From contig JAYWAM010000251.1 of assembly GCA_043782425.1 (NCBI GenBank), forward strand, positions 1 to 30,425: a stretch of DNA of 30,425 nt. The letters run 5' to 3'. The notes below the pieces were generated by a model that saw only the letters and a program-made list of their open reading frames with translations, did no database searches and was not told where the DNA came from. This DNA is from JAYWAM01 sp043782425. GTDB taxonomy: Bacteria > Pseudomonadota > Gammaproteobacteria > Burkholderiales > Usitatibacteraceae. Below are positions 18,188 through 27,198 of this stretch, one piece after another; the first letter of the stretch is position 1, and each line of letters opens with the position of its first letter. The translations under genes were made by a program, and so were the position numbers.

Positions 18188-20884
18188 TTAAGCCGCCTTG
18201 CGTTTCTTGGCGCCAGCTTTAACCGTCTTGGTTTTGCTCACACCCGCTTTCGCGTCGAGCAGATCAAGAGCCTCTTCAAGAGTAATGCTGTTCACCCGAT
18301 CCTTGTCGGGAATGGTGGCATTGACCTTCCCGTGTTTCACATAAGGGCCGTAGCGCCCGCTATGGACGGAAATTTCCTGTTTGTCCTTGGGGTGCTTGCC
18401 CAGAACGCGCAGCGCCGCAGCACTCGATCCTCCCCGAGCTTTCGCCCCGGCGGCCCTCGGCTCGAACTCAAACCCTATTTTCCCATCACCTTGTCGCACC
18501 AGGTAGGCGGAGAATGGCCGTCCTTTTTTGGAGATGAATTTTTCCAATAGGTCGGTTTTTCCGGTGGAAAGCAATTTTTGCATCTGCTCACGTTCAATGG
18601 GACGCTGAAGAATGATGCGCCCAGAGCGGAAGTCGCAAGTTCGATTTGCACCTACACCCTTCTCGCAAACATACGAGTTCGGGCTCTCGAACACATTGGC
18701 GCTGCACTTGGGACAAGGGCCAAGCGCTTCCTGGCCGGAAAAATCCGGCGCCTCATCGCCCTCTGCATTTTTATCACCCCAGGAAAACTCTATAGCGTAG
18801 GCATCATTCAGCACCAGGTTTGCGCTGAAAGCGCGGCCAATTTTGCTGCGGAATCCGTCCAGCGGACCAATTTCTCGCGTGGCTATGAGTTGGCTTGCCT
18901 CCGTAGGCTCAAGCTGACGGCCGGCGAGAATTTTCCACAAACCGAAGTCGCATGCCTGGCACTGAAATTTCTTATAGTTCTCGTGTACTTCGCCGCCACA
19001 TTTTGGGCACGGCGTTTCCAGTTTGCCAAAATCGCCGGGAATGGTATCGAGCTCATAGTTCTTGGCTTGATCGACGATGTGCTGTGTCATCTTCACGATC
19101 TCAGCCATGAATTTTTCGCGTTTCAGCTTGCCACGCTCCATCTGCGCGAGCTTAGCTTCCCAGTCTGCGGTCAGCTCTGGGGAGAACAACTCGGGTACAC
19201 CGAGGCCGTGCAACAGCGTCATCAAAGAAAACGCCTTGGCGGTGGGAATTAATTCGCGCCCTTCGCGCAGCACGTACTTTTCGTAAATCAGGCCCTCTAT
19301 GATTGCGGCGCGCGTGGCGGGAGTTCCCAGGCCTTTTTCCTTCATGGCGGCGCGCAACTCTTCGTCTTCAATAAGCTTCCCTGCGCCCTCCATGGCCGAA
19401 AGCAACGTCGCCTCTGAAAGGCGCGGCGGCGGCTTGGTGCTGGTGGCGACAACCTTGACTTCTTCTGCCGTGACTAAATCCTTCGGCTTGATCGGCGGCA
19501 ACGTGGGGGTTTCGTCGGTTTCTGCCTCGCGGCCATAAACCGCGAGCCAGCCTGCTTCTACCAGAACCTTGCCTTCGGATTTGAAGGGTTCGCCCGCTAC
19601 GCGCGTGATACGCGTGGTCTGCGTAAATTCAGCGGAAGGATAGAAAACCGCGAGGAAGCGTTTGACGACAAAGTCATAAAGCTTGGCTTCAATTTCATTC
19701 AGGTTTTTCGGCGCCAGCAGCGTGGGAATGATGGCGAAGTGATCCGATATTTTGCTGTTATCGAAAATACGCTTGTTCGGCTTCACCCATTTTTGGTCGA
19801 GGATTTTCTTGGCGAAGGTCTTGTAACTTCCCTCCTTCAACATCTTCAGGGTTTCATTCACTGTGCCGATGTAATCTTCCGGCAGGGCGCGCGCATCGGT
19901 GCGCGGGTAAGTCAGCACCTTATGCTTTTCATACAGCGCCTGCGCCAGAGAAAGCGTGGTCTTGGCGGAAAACCCGAAACGTCCATTGGCTTCGCGTTGC
20001 AAAGAAGTGAGATCAAACAACAGCGGCGAGGCTTGCGTGGTGGGCTTGGATTCTTCGCTCACCTCGCCGGGCTTGCCCTGACACTTGGACTGAATGGCTT
20101 GCGCCTTCGCGGCGTCCCAAAGGCGCTCAGCCTTGAGCCCCTCATCCTCCCCCTTCTTAAATTTTTCGTCGAACCAGCGACCCGAATAACCTCCGCCGGG
20201 AGTGGCAAACACGCCGTGAACCTCCCAATAATTGCGCGGCACAAAAGCCTTGATCTTCGTTTCCCGTTCTACCAGGACGGCAAGAGTCGGTGTTTGCACC
20301 CGCCCCACAGTGGTGAGCTGAAAGCCGCCGCTTTTCGAGTTGAACGCCGTCATGGCGCGCGTGCCATTAATACCCACCAACCAGTCAGACTCAGATCGAC
20401 AGGTAGCGGCGTCGGCCAAAGGTTGCATCGACTCGCCGCTACGCAACGCCGAAAAGCCGTCGCGTATCGCCGCAGGCGTCATGGATTGCAACCACAGGCG
20501 CTGGATCGGTTTTTTGCTGCCCGCGTACTGCACGATATAACGAAAAATGAGTTCGCCCTCGCGCCCTGCGTCACAAGCGTTAATGAGTTGCTCTACATCC
20601 TTACGCTTGAGCAGCTTGGTCAGCAACTTCAGGCGCGACTCGCTTTTTTCAATCGGCTTAAGCTGAAACTTGGAGGGAATAGCAGGCAAGTTGGCAAACG
20701 ACCACTTGCCGCGTTTAACTTCCTCATCTTCTGGCATGCCAATTTCCACCAAGTGACCAATGGCGGACGAGAGCACAAAATCGTCGCTCTCTAAGTAATC
20801 GTCTTTTTTGACGAAACCTCCCAATGCTTTTGCGATGTCGTTCGCGACTGAAGGTTTTTCGGCGATGATCAGGGTTTTTGACAT
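18188..20884 (-). CDS. topB: DNA topoisomerase III, long form with C-terminal zinc fingers
   Basis: Type IA topoisomerase that passes single strands and decatenates DNA. The 898-residue protein opens with the TOPRIM fold (MSKTLIIAEKPSVA, Glu9; DAGREGE at 105-111). The catalytic tyrosine is Tyr326 in LTYPRTDAR, and GRVQTPTLA at 194-202 is typical. After the core (to about residue 600) it has two cysteine clusters, CPKCGG...CQAC and CPKCSA...CEKG...C, each followed by a GRP/GRPFSA-type C-terminal repeat, then a lysine-rich tail (KTKTVKAGAKKRKAA). E. coli TopB is about 650 residues, so this is an extended form. It lies 129 bp downstream of dprA, where other bacteria often have topA. Confidence 0.93.
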   Translation of the reverse strand: MSKTLIIAEKPSVANDIAKALGGFVKKDDYLESDDFVLSSAIGHLVEIGMPEDEEVKRGKWSFANLPAIPSKFQLKPIEKSESRLKLLTKLLKRKDVEQLINACDAGREGELIFRYIVQYAGSKKPIQRLWLQSMTPAAIRDGFSALRSGESMQPLADAATCRSESDWLVGINGTRAMTAFNSKSGGFQLTTVGRVQTPTLAVLVERETKIKAFVPRNYWEVHGVFATPGGGYSGRWFDEKFKKGEDEGLKAERLWDAAKAQAIQSKCQGKPGEVSEESKPTTQASPLLFDLTSLQREANGRFGFSAKTTLSLAQALYEKHKVLTYPRTDARALPEDYIGTVNETLKMLKEGSYKTFAKKILDQKWVKPNKRIFDNSKISDHFAIIPTLLAPKNLNEIEAKLYDFVVKRFLAVFYPSAEFTQTTRITRVAGEPFKSEGKVLVEAGWLAVYGREAETDETPTLPPIKPKDLVTAEEVKVVATSTKPPPRLSEATLLSAMEGAGKLIEDEELRAAMKEKGLGTPATRAAIIEGLIYEKYVLREGRELIPTAKAFSLMTLLHGLGVPELFSPELTADWEAKLAQMERGKLKREKFMAEIVKMTQHIVDQAKNYELDTIPGDFGKLETPCPKCGGEVHENYKKFQCQACDFGLWKILAGRQLEPTEASQLIATREIGPLDGFRSKIGRAFSANLVLNDAYAIEFSWGDKNAEGDEAPDFSGQEALGPCPKCSANVFESPNSYVCEKGVGANRTCDFRSGRIILQRPIEREQMQKLLSTGKTDLLEKFISKKGRPFSAYLVRQGDGKIGFEFEPRAAGAKARGGSSAAALRVLGKHPKDKQEISVHSGRYGPYVKHGKVNATIPDKDRVNSITLEEALDLLDAKAGVSKTKTVKAGAKKRKAA

Positions 20885-21013
20885 ACGCTATGGCGTGCGT
20901 TGCAGCGCACGTTTATTGTCGAGTAGCGCAAGAGGATAGGGGATTTTAGCTACGGCTGGCAAGCACGCAATTTTTTCCACTATGAAATGCAGGCCCAAAA
21001 ACGCACACAAAGA

Positions 21014-22159
21014 TTAGGCAAGACGTTGATATTTGCCGCCCGGCAAGCTCGCAACCACGCCCGCAAGCTCCCACTCCAATAACTTGGAAGAAAGCACCTC
21101 TGCTGCAACACCAGTACGTTCAGCCAGTGCGTCAAAACCCACTGGATCAAAGCCCAGCGCCAATAACAAGGCGTCTTCAGGGACGGTCTCAGGGCGTTTC
21201 TTGCTTCTGTGTTGCGCTGCGCCTTGCGCCGTCGAAAGTCCCAGCTCTTCCAGCACATCTTGCGCGCTTTCGACCAGCTTGGCGCCTTGTTTGATTAGCG
21301 CGTGGCAGCCTTTCGAAAACGGAGAGTGAATCGAACCCGGAATGGCAAACACTTCACGCCCCTGCTCTGCCGACAAGCGCGCAGTGATTAGCGAGCCGCT
21401 GGCCAGCGCCGCCTCGACCACCAGCGTACCCAGGGACAGGCCGCTGATAATGCGATTGCGGCGCGGAAAGTTGGCTGCCAACGCCGGCATGCCGAGCGAG
21501 AATTCAGAAATAATAACGCCCTTTTCGGCAAGCTCGTGCGCCAGCGCCTTGTTCTTCGGCGGATAGATAAGATCCAGTCCGGTACCGACCACGGCAATGC
21601 TGCTTGCGCGTCCCGCTAGCCCGCCACGATGGGCGGCGGCATCAATACCCAGCGCCATGCCGCTTACTATGCTAAGCCCGGCATCGGACATTGCTTTGGA
21701 AAATGCTTCAGAATTTTGCAGACCTTGCGGTGTGGCGTTACGGCTTCCTACCACCGCAATAGCCTGGCTTGCCAGCAGGCTGCGCCTCCCCTTTAAAAAC
21801 AGTATTGGCGGTGGATCGGTGATTTCTAGCAGGCCGCTTGGATAGTCGTCATCAGCCAGTGTAACGAGATGGTTATTTGCACCTTCTAACCACTTAAGCG
21901 TCGCCGCAAGCTTATCCGGGTCGGGCCCGGCTAGGACAGCCTTGGCGAGCTTGGCCGATACCACGCGCGACAAGTTGGCCATCGGCTGCTCAAGTACCTG
22001 GCGCGGCGCCCCAAAAGCCTTGAGTAGCGCACGCGTGCTTTCGCCGCCCAGGCCGGGGATAAGGTCTAGCGCGAGCCAAGCGTCAGGCTCACAATCGGGC
22101 GGGGGAAGTGGCACGGCGAGCGGAGGGCAAGAGAATGGGAGCAAAAGGCCGAAAGACAA
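21014..22159 (-). CDS. dprA: DNA-processing protein DprA (Smf)
   Basis: Protein that binds incoming single-stranded DNA during transformation and loads RecA. The frame gives up to 381 residues: an N-terminal helical domain (DAWLALDLIPGLGGESTRALLKAFG), the Rossmann-like core with AVVGSRNATPQG and SGMALGIDAAAH, LIYPPKN, and RRNRIISGLS, and a C-terminal winged helix (from about DPVGFDALAERTG). There is no ATG. The TTG at 22159 is the first in-frame option used here, and a GTG at 22114 (366 residues) is equally plausible; no clear ribosome-binding site favours either. A 9-bp inverted repeat lies just upstream. Presence of dprA alone does not show natural competence. Confidence 0.95.
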   Translation of the reverse strand: MSFGLLLPFSCPPLAVPLPPPDCEPDAWLALDLIPGLGGESTRALLKAFGAPRQVLEQPMANLSRVVSAKLAKAVLAGPDPDKLAATLKWLEGANNHLVTLADDDYPSGLLEITDPPPILFLKGRRSLLASQAIAVVGSRNATPQGLQNSEAFSKAMSDAGLSIVSGMALGIDAAAHRGGLAGRASSIAVVGTGLDLIYPPKNKALAHELAEKGVIISEFSLGMPALAANFPRRNRIISGLSLGTLVVEAALASGSLITARLSAEQGREVFAIPGSIHSPFSKGCHALIKQGAKLVESAQDVLEELGLSTAQGAAQHRSKKRPETVPEDALLLALGFDPVGFDALAERTGVAAEVLSSKLLEWELAGVVASLPGGKYQRLA

Positions 22160-22170
22160 ACGCGGGGCAA

Positions 22171-22207
22171 GCGCGGGCGCGAAGGCTGACCCGCTTAACG
22201 CCCGCGC
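22171..22207. repeat. 9-bp inverted repeat between LysM gene and dprA
   Basis: Arms GCGCGGGCG (22171-22179) and CGCCCGCGC (22199-22207) are perfect complements around a 19-base loop. On the minus strand a T-run precedes the hairpin, so it is not a normal terminator for the LysM gene. It would fold in the leader of dprA. Confidence 0.6.
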
Positions 22208-22216
22208 AAAAAAAGT

Positions 22217-23341
22217 TTAGGGTGTCAACACCACGTCGCCAATATGTATCGGGCGACGGCTTTGCATCACCAAAGCGTAGGACAAACGATCAAACACGCG
22301 GAACACAAACACCAAGCCGTTGCGTTCGTCAGGCAACTTCACTTCATTGGCGAATTTCCCCCCGGCGATAGCAGAAATACCCGCAATGATGGCATCCGGG
22401 ACGACGTAGTTGGGCTTTACGTCCTTATCGTAAAATGCTTTTCCCTCATCCTGCGTGCTGACCACTTCTCCGGCACGGTTGGTGACCAGTACATGCCCCA
22501 CTTCCAGGCCATCTTGCTTGCCACGATTTAGCGCCACGACGGCATACTGCGCGGTCTCAGCAACACCGCGATCCACGGAAATAATCTTGCCGCTGATTTG
22601 TTTCTCCGGGGCGTGCGGCGAAAAAGACGGCAAAGCCGCTTCGCGATTTGGCGCGAGGCGGTCGCCGCGATTGATTTCTTCCCTGGAGCGCACGATTTCT
22701 ATGGTCGAGGGCTGTCCGAAGCGCGTTACGCGCGCATCGGCTACATAGGAGGCTTCATAGCCGAGGATTTCATTCGTGTCGGGATCGCTCAGCGGTTTGC
22801 CGCGGCGATACACCTGCCACTTATTGCCCAGCGCCGGATCGATGTTATCGATGTAGGCAATATTGCCTGCGCCGATAACGACGCGGCCTTCTTCCATCGC
22901 AACAATCTTGGGCGAGTCTTCCAAGCCTTTTTCATCCACCACCAATGGCGCGGAAAGGAACGGTCCTATGGTGGTGCTGGGAATGGACGGAATCGCCTGA
23001 GAAAGACGCTCTATACGCACCGTGGGTGAAAGCTTCACCGTACCGCCTACACTGGCCTCACCGTCAAGGGACAGGCGCGGCGTGCCGTCGGCGCCCAGTT
23101 CAAGGCGGATTACGTCACCGGGGTATATGAGGTGCGGGTTCTTAACCTGATCACGATTCATGTTCCACACCTCTGGCCAGCGCCAGGGGTCTTTTAGGAA
23201 CTTTCCTGAGATACCCCAAAGGGTGTCTCCGCGCACCACGGTATAGCTTGAAGGGGCGTTATCAGCAAGTTGCTGTGCCCAGCCAAGCGGGGGAACTAAG
23301 CCTACAGTGGAGAGAACTAAAGCTATAATGAGTTTTCTCAT
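22217..23341 (-). CDS. LysM peptidoglycan-binding exported protein
   Basis: Exported cell-wall-associated protein. From the ATG at 23341 it is 374 residues: a signal peptide MRKLIIALVLSTVGLVPPLGWAQ, then a single LysM domain around residues 33-85 (YTVVRGDTLWGISGKFLKDPWRWPEVWNMN...HLIYPGDVIRL), then about 290 residues without an enzyme motif that I recognise. LysM binds peptidoglycan sugar chains; the catalytic or structural role of the rest is unknown. The frame extends upstream to 23386, but the signal peptide fits the later start. A LysM gene beside dprA is common in betaproteobacteria (recalled, not checked). It diverges from def. Confidence 0.88.
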   Translation of the reverse strand: MRKLIIALVLSTVGLVPPLGWAQQLADNAPSSYTVVRGDTLWGISGKFLKDPWRWPEVWNMNRDQVKNPHLIYPGDVIRLELGADGTPRLSLDGEASVGGTVKLSPTVRIERLSQAIPSIPSTTIGPFLSAPLVVDEKGLEDSPKIVAMEEGRVVIGAGNIAYIDNIDPALGNKWQVYRRGKPLSDPDTNEILGYEASYVADARVTRFGQPSTIEIVRSREEINRGDRLAPNREAALPSFSPHAPEKQISGKIISVDRGVAETAQYAVVALNRGKQDGLEVGHVLVTNRAGEVVSTQDEGKAFYDKDVKPNYVVPDAIIAGISAIAGGKFANEVKLPDERNGLVFVFRVFDRLSYALVMQSRRPIHIGDVVLTP

Positions 23342-23485
23342 GGCCGGTCTCGCTGAAAGACGATGCATTAGCATATCGATTTGCAAAAAAGGGCATTAAA
23401 AGCCCGGTGTTTGAAGCAATACCTCAAGCGATACTTCAAGTAACATCGCAGATTCTGCACCTAATTTATTCAATTCGCAAGAATT

Positions 23486-23989
23486 ATGGCTATTCTCGAC
23501 ATCTTAACCTACCCCGATCCCCGGCTCTACAGAGTCGCCAAACCCGTCAAGGTCATAGACGGCAAAATCAAAAAACTCGTCGATGACATGGCAGAGACCA
23601 TGTATGCCGCACCCGGCATAGGCTTGGCGGCGACCCAGGTGAACGAGGACAAACAGATTATTGTGTTGGATGTTTCTGAGGATCACAAGCAGTTGCGCGT
23701 ATTCATCAACCCGGAAGCGCTGCGCCATGAAGGCGCCGCCGTCAACGAAGAAGGCTGCTTGTCGGTGCCGGGCGTTTACGACAAGGTGGAGCGCCCCGAA
23801 AGCGTGATCGTGACAGCGCTGGACCGCGAAGGCATGCGTTTTACCATCAACGCCTCGGGCCTGCTGGCGGTGTGCATACAACATGAGATGGATCATCTGC
23901 TTGGCAAGGTGTTTGTCGACTACCTCTCTCCCCTCAAGCAACAAAGAATCCGCTCCAAAATGAAGAAGCGCGAGCGCCAGCGCGCTTGA
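23486..23989 (+). CDS. def: Peptide deformylase
   Basis: Metal-dependent enzyme that removes the formyl group from the N-terminal Met of new proteins. The 167-residue protein has all three family motifs: GIGLAATQ (44-51), EEGCLSVPG with Cys91, and QHEMDHL with His133, Glu134 and His137, numbered almost exactly as in E. coli. The ATG at 23486 follows a weak AAGAA. The stop lies two bases before the fmt start, so the two genes that undo and create formyl-Met initiation are co-transcribed, as in most bacteria. Confidence 0.98.
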   Translation: MAILDILTYPDPRLYRVAKPVKVIDGKIKKLVDDMAETMYAAPGIGLAATQVNEDKQIIVLDVSEDHKQLRVFINPEALRHEGAAVNEEGCLSVPGVYDKVERPESVIVTALDREGMRFTINASGLLAVCIQHEMDHLLGKVFVDYLSPLKQQRIRSKMKKRERQRA

Positions 23990-23991
23990 CG

Positions 23992-24912
23992 ATGAAAATC
24001 ATCTTTGCCGGCACTCCGCCGTTTGCCGCTGCCGCGCTGCGCGCCCTGCACGGGGCGGGGCACGAAATAGCACTGGTTCTCACCCAGCCGGAGCGTCCCG
24101 CAGGCCGCGGCATGAAACTCAAACCCAGTGCCGTATCACAGCTTGCCGACCAGCTTGGCTTGCATATAGAAAAACCGGCAACACTCAAAGATCACAGCGC
24201 TCAGGCCATCATCAAAGCAGCCGACGCCGACATAATGGTGGTCGCCGCGTACGGATTAATTCTGCCGCAGGCAGTGTTAGACACGCCAAGGCTGGGTTGT
24301 ATAAACATCCACGGGTCGCTGCTGCCGCGCTGGCGCGGCGCCGCCCCGGTGCAGCGCGCCATACTCGCCGGGGACACAAAAACCGGTATCTGCATTATGC
24401 AAATGGATGCCGGACTGGACACGGGCGCGCTGCTGCTGTGCCTTGAAACTCCTATCGAGGCGCACGAAAGTAGTGCGACCCTGTTTGCCAAGCTCACCGA
24501 CCTGGGCGCAGTAGCCATCGTGCAAGCCTTGGCAAACTACGACAACTTGACGCCCAGGCCCCAGCCCGCCGAGGGCGTCACCTACGCACAAAAGCTGACC
24601 CGTACAGAGTCGCCTATCGATTGGCGCAGGTCGGCGCAGGAGCTTGATCGCCAGGTGCGCGCTTTCAATCCTTTTCCCGGTGCTGAAACGGCTATTGCAG
24701 GCGCTACACTCAAGATCTGGACTGGCCACCCGGTACAGGCTAACGGAGCGCCGGGCGCCATATTGCGCGCTAGCGCAGAAGGGATTACGGTGGCGTGCGG
24801 CAAAGATGCCCTGCTAATCACAGAATTGCAAAAGCCTGGCGGGAAAAAAATGTCGGCCGGGGAATTCTTGCGCGGCAGCGAAAGCGTTGCGGGGCAAGTC
24901 CTGGGGGCTTGA
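23992..24912 (+). CDS. fmt: Methionyl-tRNA formyltransferase
   Basis: Transfers a formyl group from 10-formyltetrahydrofolate to Met-tRNAfMet. The 306-residue chain begins MKIIFAGTPPFAAAALRAL. Catalytic residues are visible as Asn105 and His107 in CINIHGSLLPRWRGAAPVQR and Asp143 in GLDTGALL, matching E. coli Asn108, His110 and Asp146. The C-terminal beta-barrel starts around residue 205. The frame can be extended to a TTG at 23986 inside def, but the ATG at 23992 fits the family start. Its ribosome-binding region lies inside def. Confidence 0.98.
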   Translation: MKIIFAGTPPFAAAALRALHGAGHEIALVLTQPERPAGRGMKLKPSAVSQLADQLGLHIEKPATLKDHSAQAIIKAADADIMVVAAYGLILPQAVLDTPRLGCINIHGSLLPRWRGAAPVQRAILAGDTKTGICIMQMDAGLDTGALLLCLETPIEAHESSATLFAKLTDLGAVAIVQALANYDNLTPRPQPAEGVTYAQKLTRTESPIDWRRSAQELDRQVRAFNPFPGAETAIAGATLKIWTGHPVQANGAPGAILRASAEGITVACGKDALLITELQKPGGKKMSAGEFLRGSESVAGQVLGA

Positions 24913-24973
24913 AATCACCGCACCAAACATAACCTAATCGCATACTAACTGCATCACTTTAAGGACTTGAGAA

Positions 24974-25840
24974 ATGTCTGGTAACTGGCTCAAAACCGCT
25001 ATCTTGATGGCGGCAATCACTGCGTTGTTCGGGGTAATCGGCGCTGTCATCGGCGGCGCTTCAGGCATGATCCTGGCTCTGCTGTTCGGCGGCGCAATGA
25101 ATTTCTTCGCCTACTGGTTCTCAGACAAAATGGTGTTAAAAATGTACAACGCGCAAGAGGTGGATGAAACCACTGCGCCGCAGTTGTACAACATGGTGCA
25201 AGAACTGGCGCAGCGCGCACAATTGCCGATGCCGCGCGTTTATCTGATCGATGAACAACAACCCAATGCTTTTGCCACAGGGCGCAACGCCGAGCATGCA
25301 GCGGTCGCTGCAACCACCGGCATTATGAGCGTGCTTACGGAGCGCGAACTACGTGGCGTAATGGCGCACGAGCTAGGGCATATCAAGCATCGCGATATTC
25401 TGATTTCCACCATCTCAGCGACTATGGCGGGCGCTATTTCCGCTCTTGCTAACTTTGCCGTTTTTTTTGGCGGCCGCGACTCCGATGGACGCCCGGTAAA
25501 TCCGCTGGCAAGCATTCTTGTGATGCTGCTCGCGCCGCTTGCCGCCTCACTTATCCAGATGGCGATCTCGCGTGCGCGCGAATTCGAAGCTGACCGTGCC
25601 GGCGCCGAGATCAGCGGCGACCCGCAGGCGCTCGCTGCTGCGCTAGACAAAATTCACAAATATGCGCAAGGCATTTCGCTGGCGCCTGCCGAGGCGCACC
25701 CTGAAACTGCGCAAATGATGATCATGAATCCGCTATCGGGAGGCGGCTTGAGCGGATTATTCAGCACCCATCCCGCCACCGAGGAACGTATTGCACGCTT
25801 GCTGGCAATGGCCCAGACCGATGGATACAAGCGCATTTGA
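24974..25840 (+). CDS. htpX: Membrane zinc metalloprotease HtpX
   Basis: Inner-membrane protease that degrades misfolded membrane proteins under stress. The 288-residue product has two N-terminal membrane segments (about 7-26 and 30-50), the zinc-binding HELGH at 132-136, two further hydrophobic segments (about 143-167 and 177-197) and REFEADRAG with a likely third ligand at Glu203. The length matches the family. AAGGA lies 11 bases before the ATG. The last 20 bases overlap the start of cydA, an unusual pairing that may couple their translation. Confidence 0.96.
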   Translation: MSGNWLKTAILMAAITALFGVIGAVIGGASGMILALLFGGAMNFFAYWFSDKMVLKMYNAQEVDETTAPQLYNMVQELAQRAQLPMPRVYLIDEQQPNAFATGRNAEHAAVAATTGIMSVLTERELRGVMAHELGHIKHRDILISTISATMAGAISALANFAVFFGGRDSDGRPVNPLASILVMLLAPLAASLIQMAISRAREFEADRAGAEISGDPQALAAALDKIHKYAQGISLAPAEAHPETAQMMIMNPLSGGGLSGLFSTHPATEERIARLLAMAQTDGYKRI

Positions 25841-27173
25841 AGCGCTGACGCTGGCGCGCATCCAGTTCGCCGCCAACATCAGCTTTCACATTCTATTTCC
25901 TACCATTACCATCGCGCTAGGCTGGGTGTTGTTGTTCTTTCGGCTGCGTTATCGTGTGACCAGGGACAACGCCTGGGACCATGCCTATCGTTTCTGGACT
26001 AAAATCTTCGCGCTGTCATTTGCGCTCGGTGTAGTCTCCGGCCTAACGATGAGTTTTCAGTTCGGCACCAATTGGCCGGGCTTCATGCAAAAAACCGGCA
26101 ATATCGCCGGCCCCCTGCTGGCTTACGAAGTCCTCACCGCATTTTTTCTTGAGGCCACCTTCCTTGGCGTCATGTTGTTCGGCAGGGAGCGCGTCTCCGA
26201 GCGCATGCATCTTATAGCCACCTTCCTGGTCGCCTTCGGCACCACCGCCTCAGCATTCTGGATACTGAGCCTGAATTCGTGGATGCAGACTCCCGCCGGT
26301 TACACTCTCATCGAAGGCAAATTCCACGCCGCCGACTGGCTGGCCATTCTGTTCAATCCTTCCTTTCCCTATCGCCTGACCCATGTGCTCCTGGCGTCAA
26401 GCCTCACCTGCGCCTTTCTGCTTGTCGGCGTGAGCGCCTGGCAAATGCTGAAAGGCGTGGCTGGCGCAAGCAGCGGAAAAGTTTTGCGCACCGGTATCGC
26501 CATTGCAGCCATCCTCATCCCTGTACAGATTCTCGTCGGCGATTTGCATGGACTCAATACTCTCAAGCATCAGCCCGCCAAGATTGCCGCAATTGAGGCG
26601 GCGTGGCACACACAGCGCGGCCTCCCCTTGCTGTTGTTCGCCTTTCCCGATGCCGCAACCCGTAGCAACGCCTACGCAATAGAGCTGCCCAAATTCGCCA
26701 GCTATATTCTCACGCATGAGTTCGATGGCGAGATCAAGGGGCTGAACGAATTTCCCAATGCGCATCCGCCTGTGGCGCCGGTGTTCTGGGCATTTCGCAT
26801 CATGGTCGGGATGGGTCTGCTTATGTTTGCGGCTTCATGGCTGGGCGCATGGCTGCTATGGCGCAAAGTCGAGTTGCCGCGTGTGGTGTTGTGGGGCTTT
26901 ACCGCTATGACTTTTTCCGGGTGGGTGGCGACGCTTGCGGGCTGGTACGTCACCGAAATCGGTCGTCAGCCGTGGATAGTGTATGGCATGGTCAAGACTG
27001 CGGCGGTGGTCGCGCCCCATCCTTCCGCCACGGTAGGCGCCACGCTTTCGGGATACCTTGTGCTTTACGCGCTGCTGCTGATCGCCTACGTGAGCGTGGT
27101 GAAATACCTCGCCGAGAATCCTGAGCGCGTGGCGCCATTGCCACAGTCAGTCAACCCGGCGGGCGCAAGCTAG
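25821..27173 (+). CDS. cydA: Cytochrome bd quinol oxidase subunit I (short Q-loop type)
   Basis: Haem-bearing subunit of a bd-type terminal oxidase, which oxidises quinol and reduces oxygen without pumping protons. From the ATG at 25821 it is 450 residues with about nine membrane segments. Visible ligands are His23 (E. coli His19), His188 (His186), Met328 in FRIMVG (Met393) and Glu379 in [11 protein letters not shown] (Glu445). The quinol-binding region contains KGLNEFP (306-312). The stretch between Glu259 and Met328 is about 67 residues shorter than in E. coli, marking it as the short-loop or cyanide-insensitive (Cio) subfamily. The start overlaps htpX by 20 bases; the frame runs further upstream only inside htpX. 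Confidence 0.96.
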   Translation: MDTSAFEALTLARIQFAANISFHILFPTITIALGWVLLFFRLRYRVTRDNAWDHAYRFWTKIFALSFALGVVSGLTMSFQFGTNWPGFMQKTGNIAGPLLAYEVLTAFFLEATFLGVMLFGRERVSERMHLIATFLVAFGTTASAFWILSLNSWMQTPAGYTLIEGKFHAADWLAILFNPSFPYRLTHVLLASSLTCAFLLVGVSAWQMLKGVAGASSGKVLRTGIAIAAILIPVQILVGDLHGLNTLKHQPAKIAAIEAAWHTQRGLPLLLFAFPDAATRSNAYAIELPKFASYILTHEFDGEIKGLNEFPNAHPPVAPVFWAFRIMVGMGLLMFAASWLGAWLLWRKVELPRVVLWGFTAMTFSGWVATLAGWYVTEIGRQPWIVYGMVKTAAVVAPHPSATVGATLSGYLVLYALLLIAYVSVVKYLAENPERVAPLPQSVNPAGAS

Positions 27174-27198
27174 CTTTTGAAACCACACTGGAGACGAC

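Noticed and set aside
18578..19252. A 224-codon plus-strand frame inside topB
   Set aside because: It is antisense to the zinc-finger part of topB and has no domain or convincing ribosome-binding site.
19739..20794. A 351-codon open frame on the plus strand inside topB
   Set aside because: It is antisense to a well-supported topoisomerase gene, has no recognisable domain, and long antisense frames are common in GC-rich genes.
22160..22216. Rho-independent terminator after the LysM gene
   Set aside because: The T-run precedes rather than follows the hairpin on the transcribed strand.
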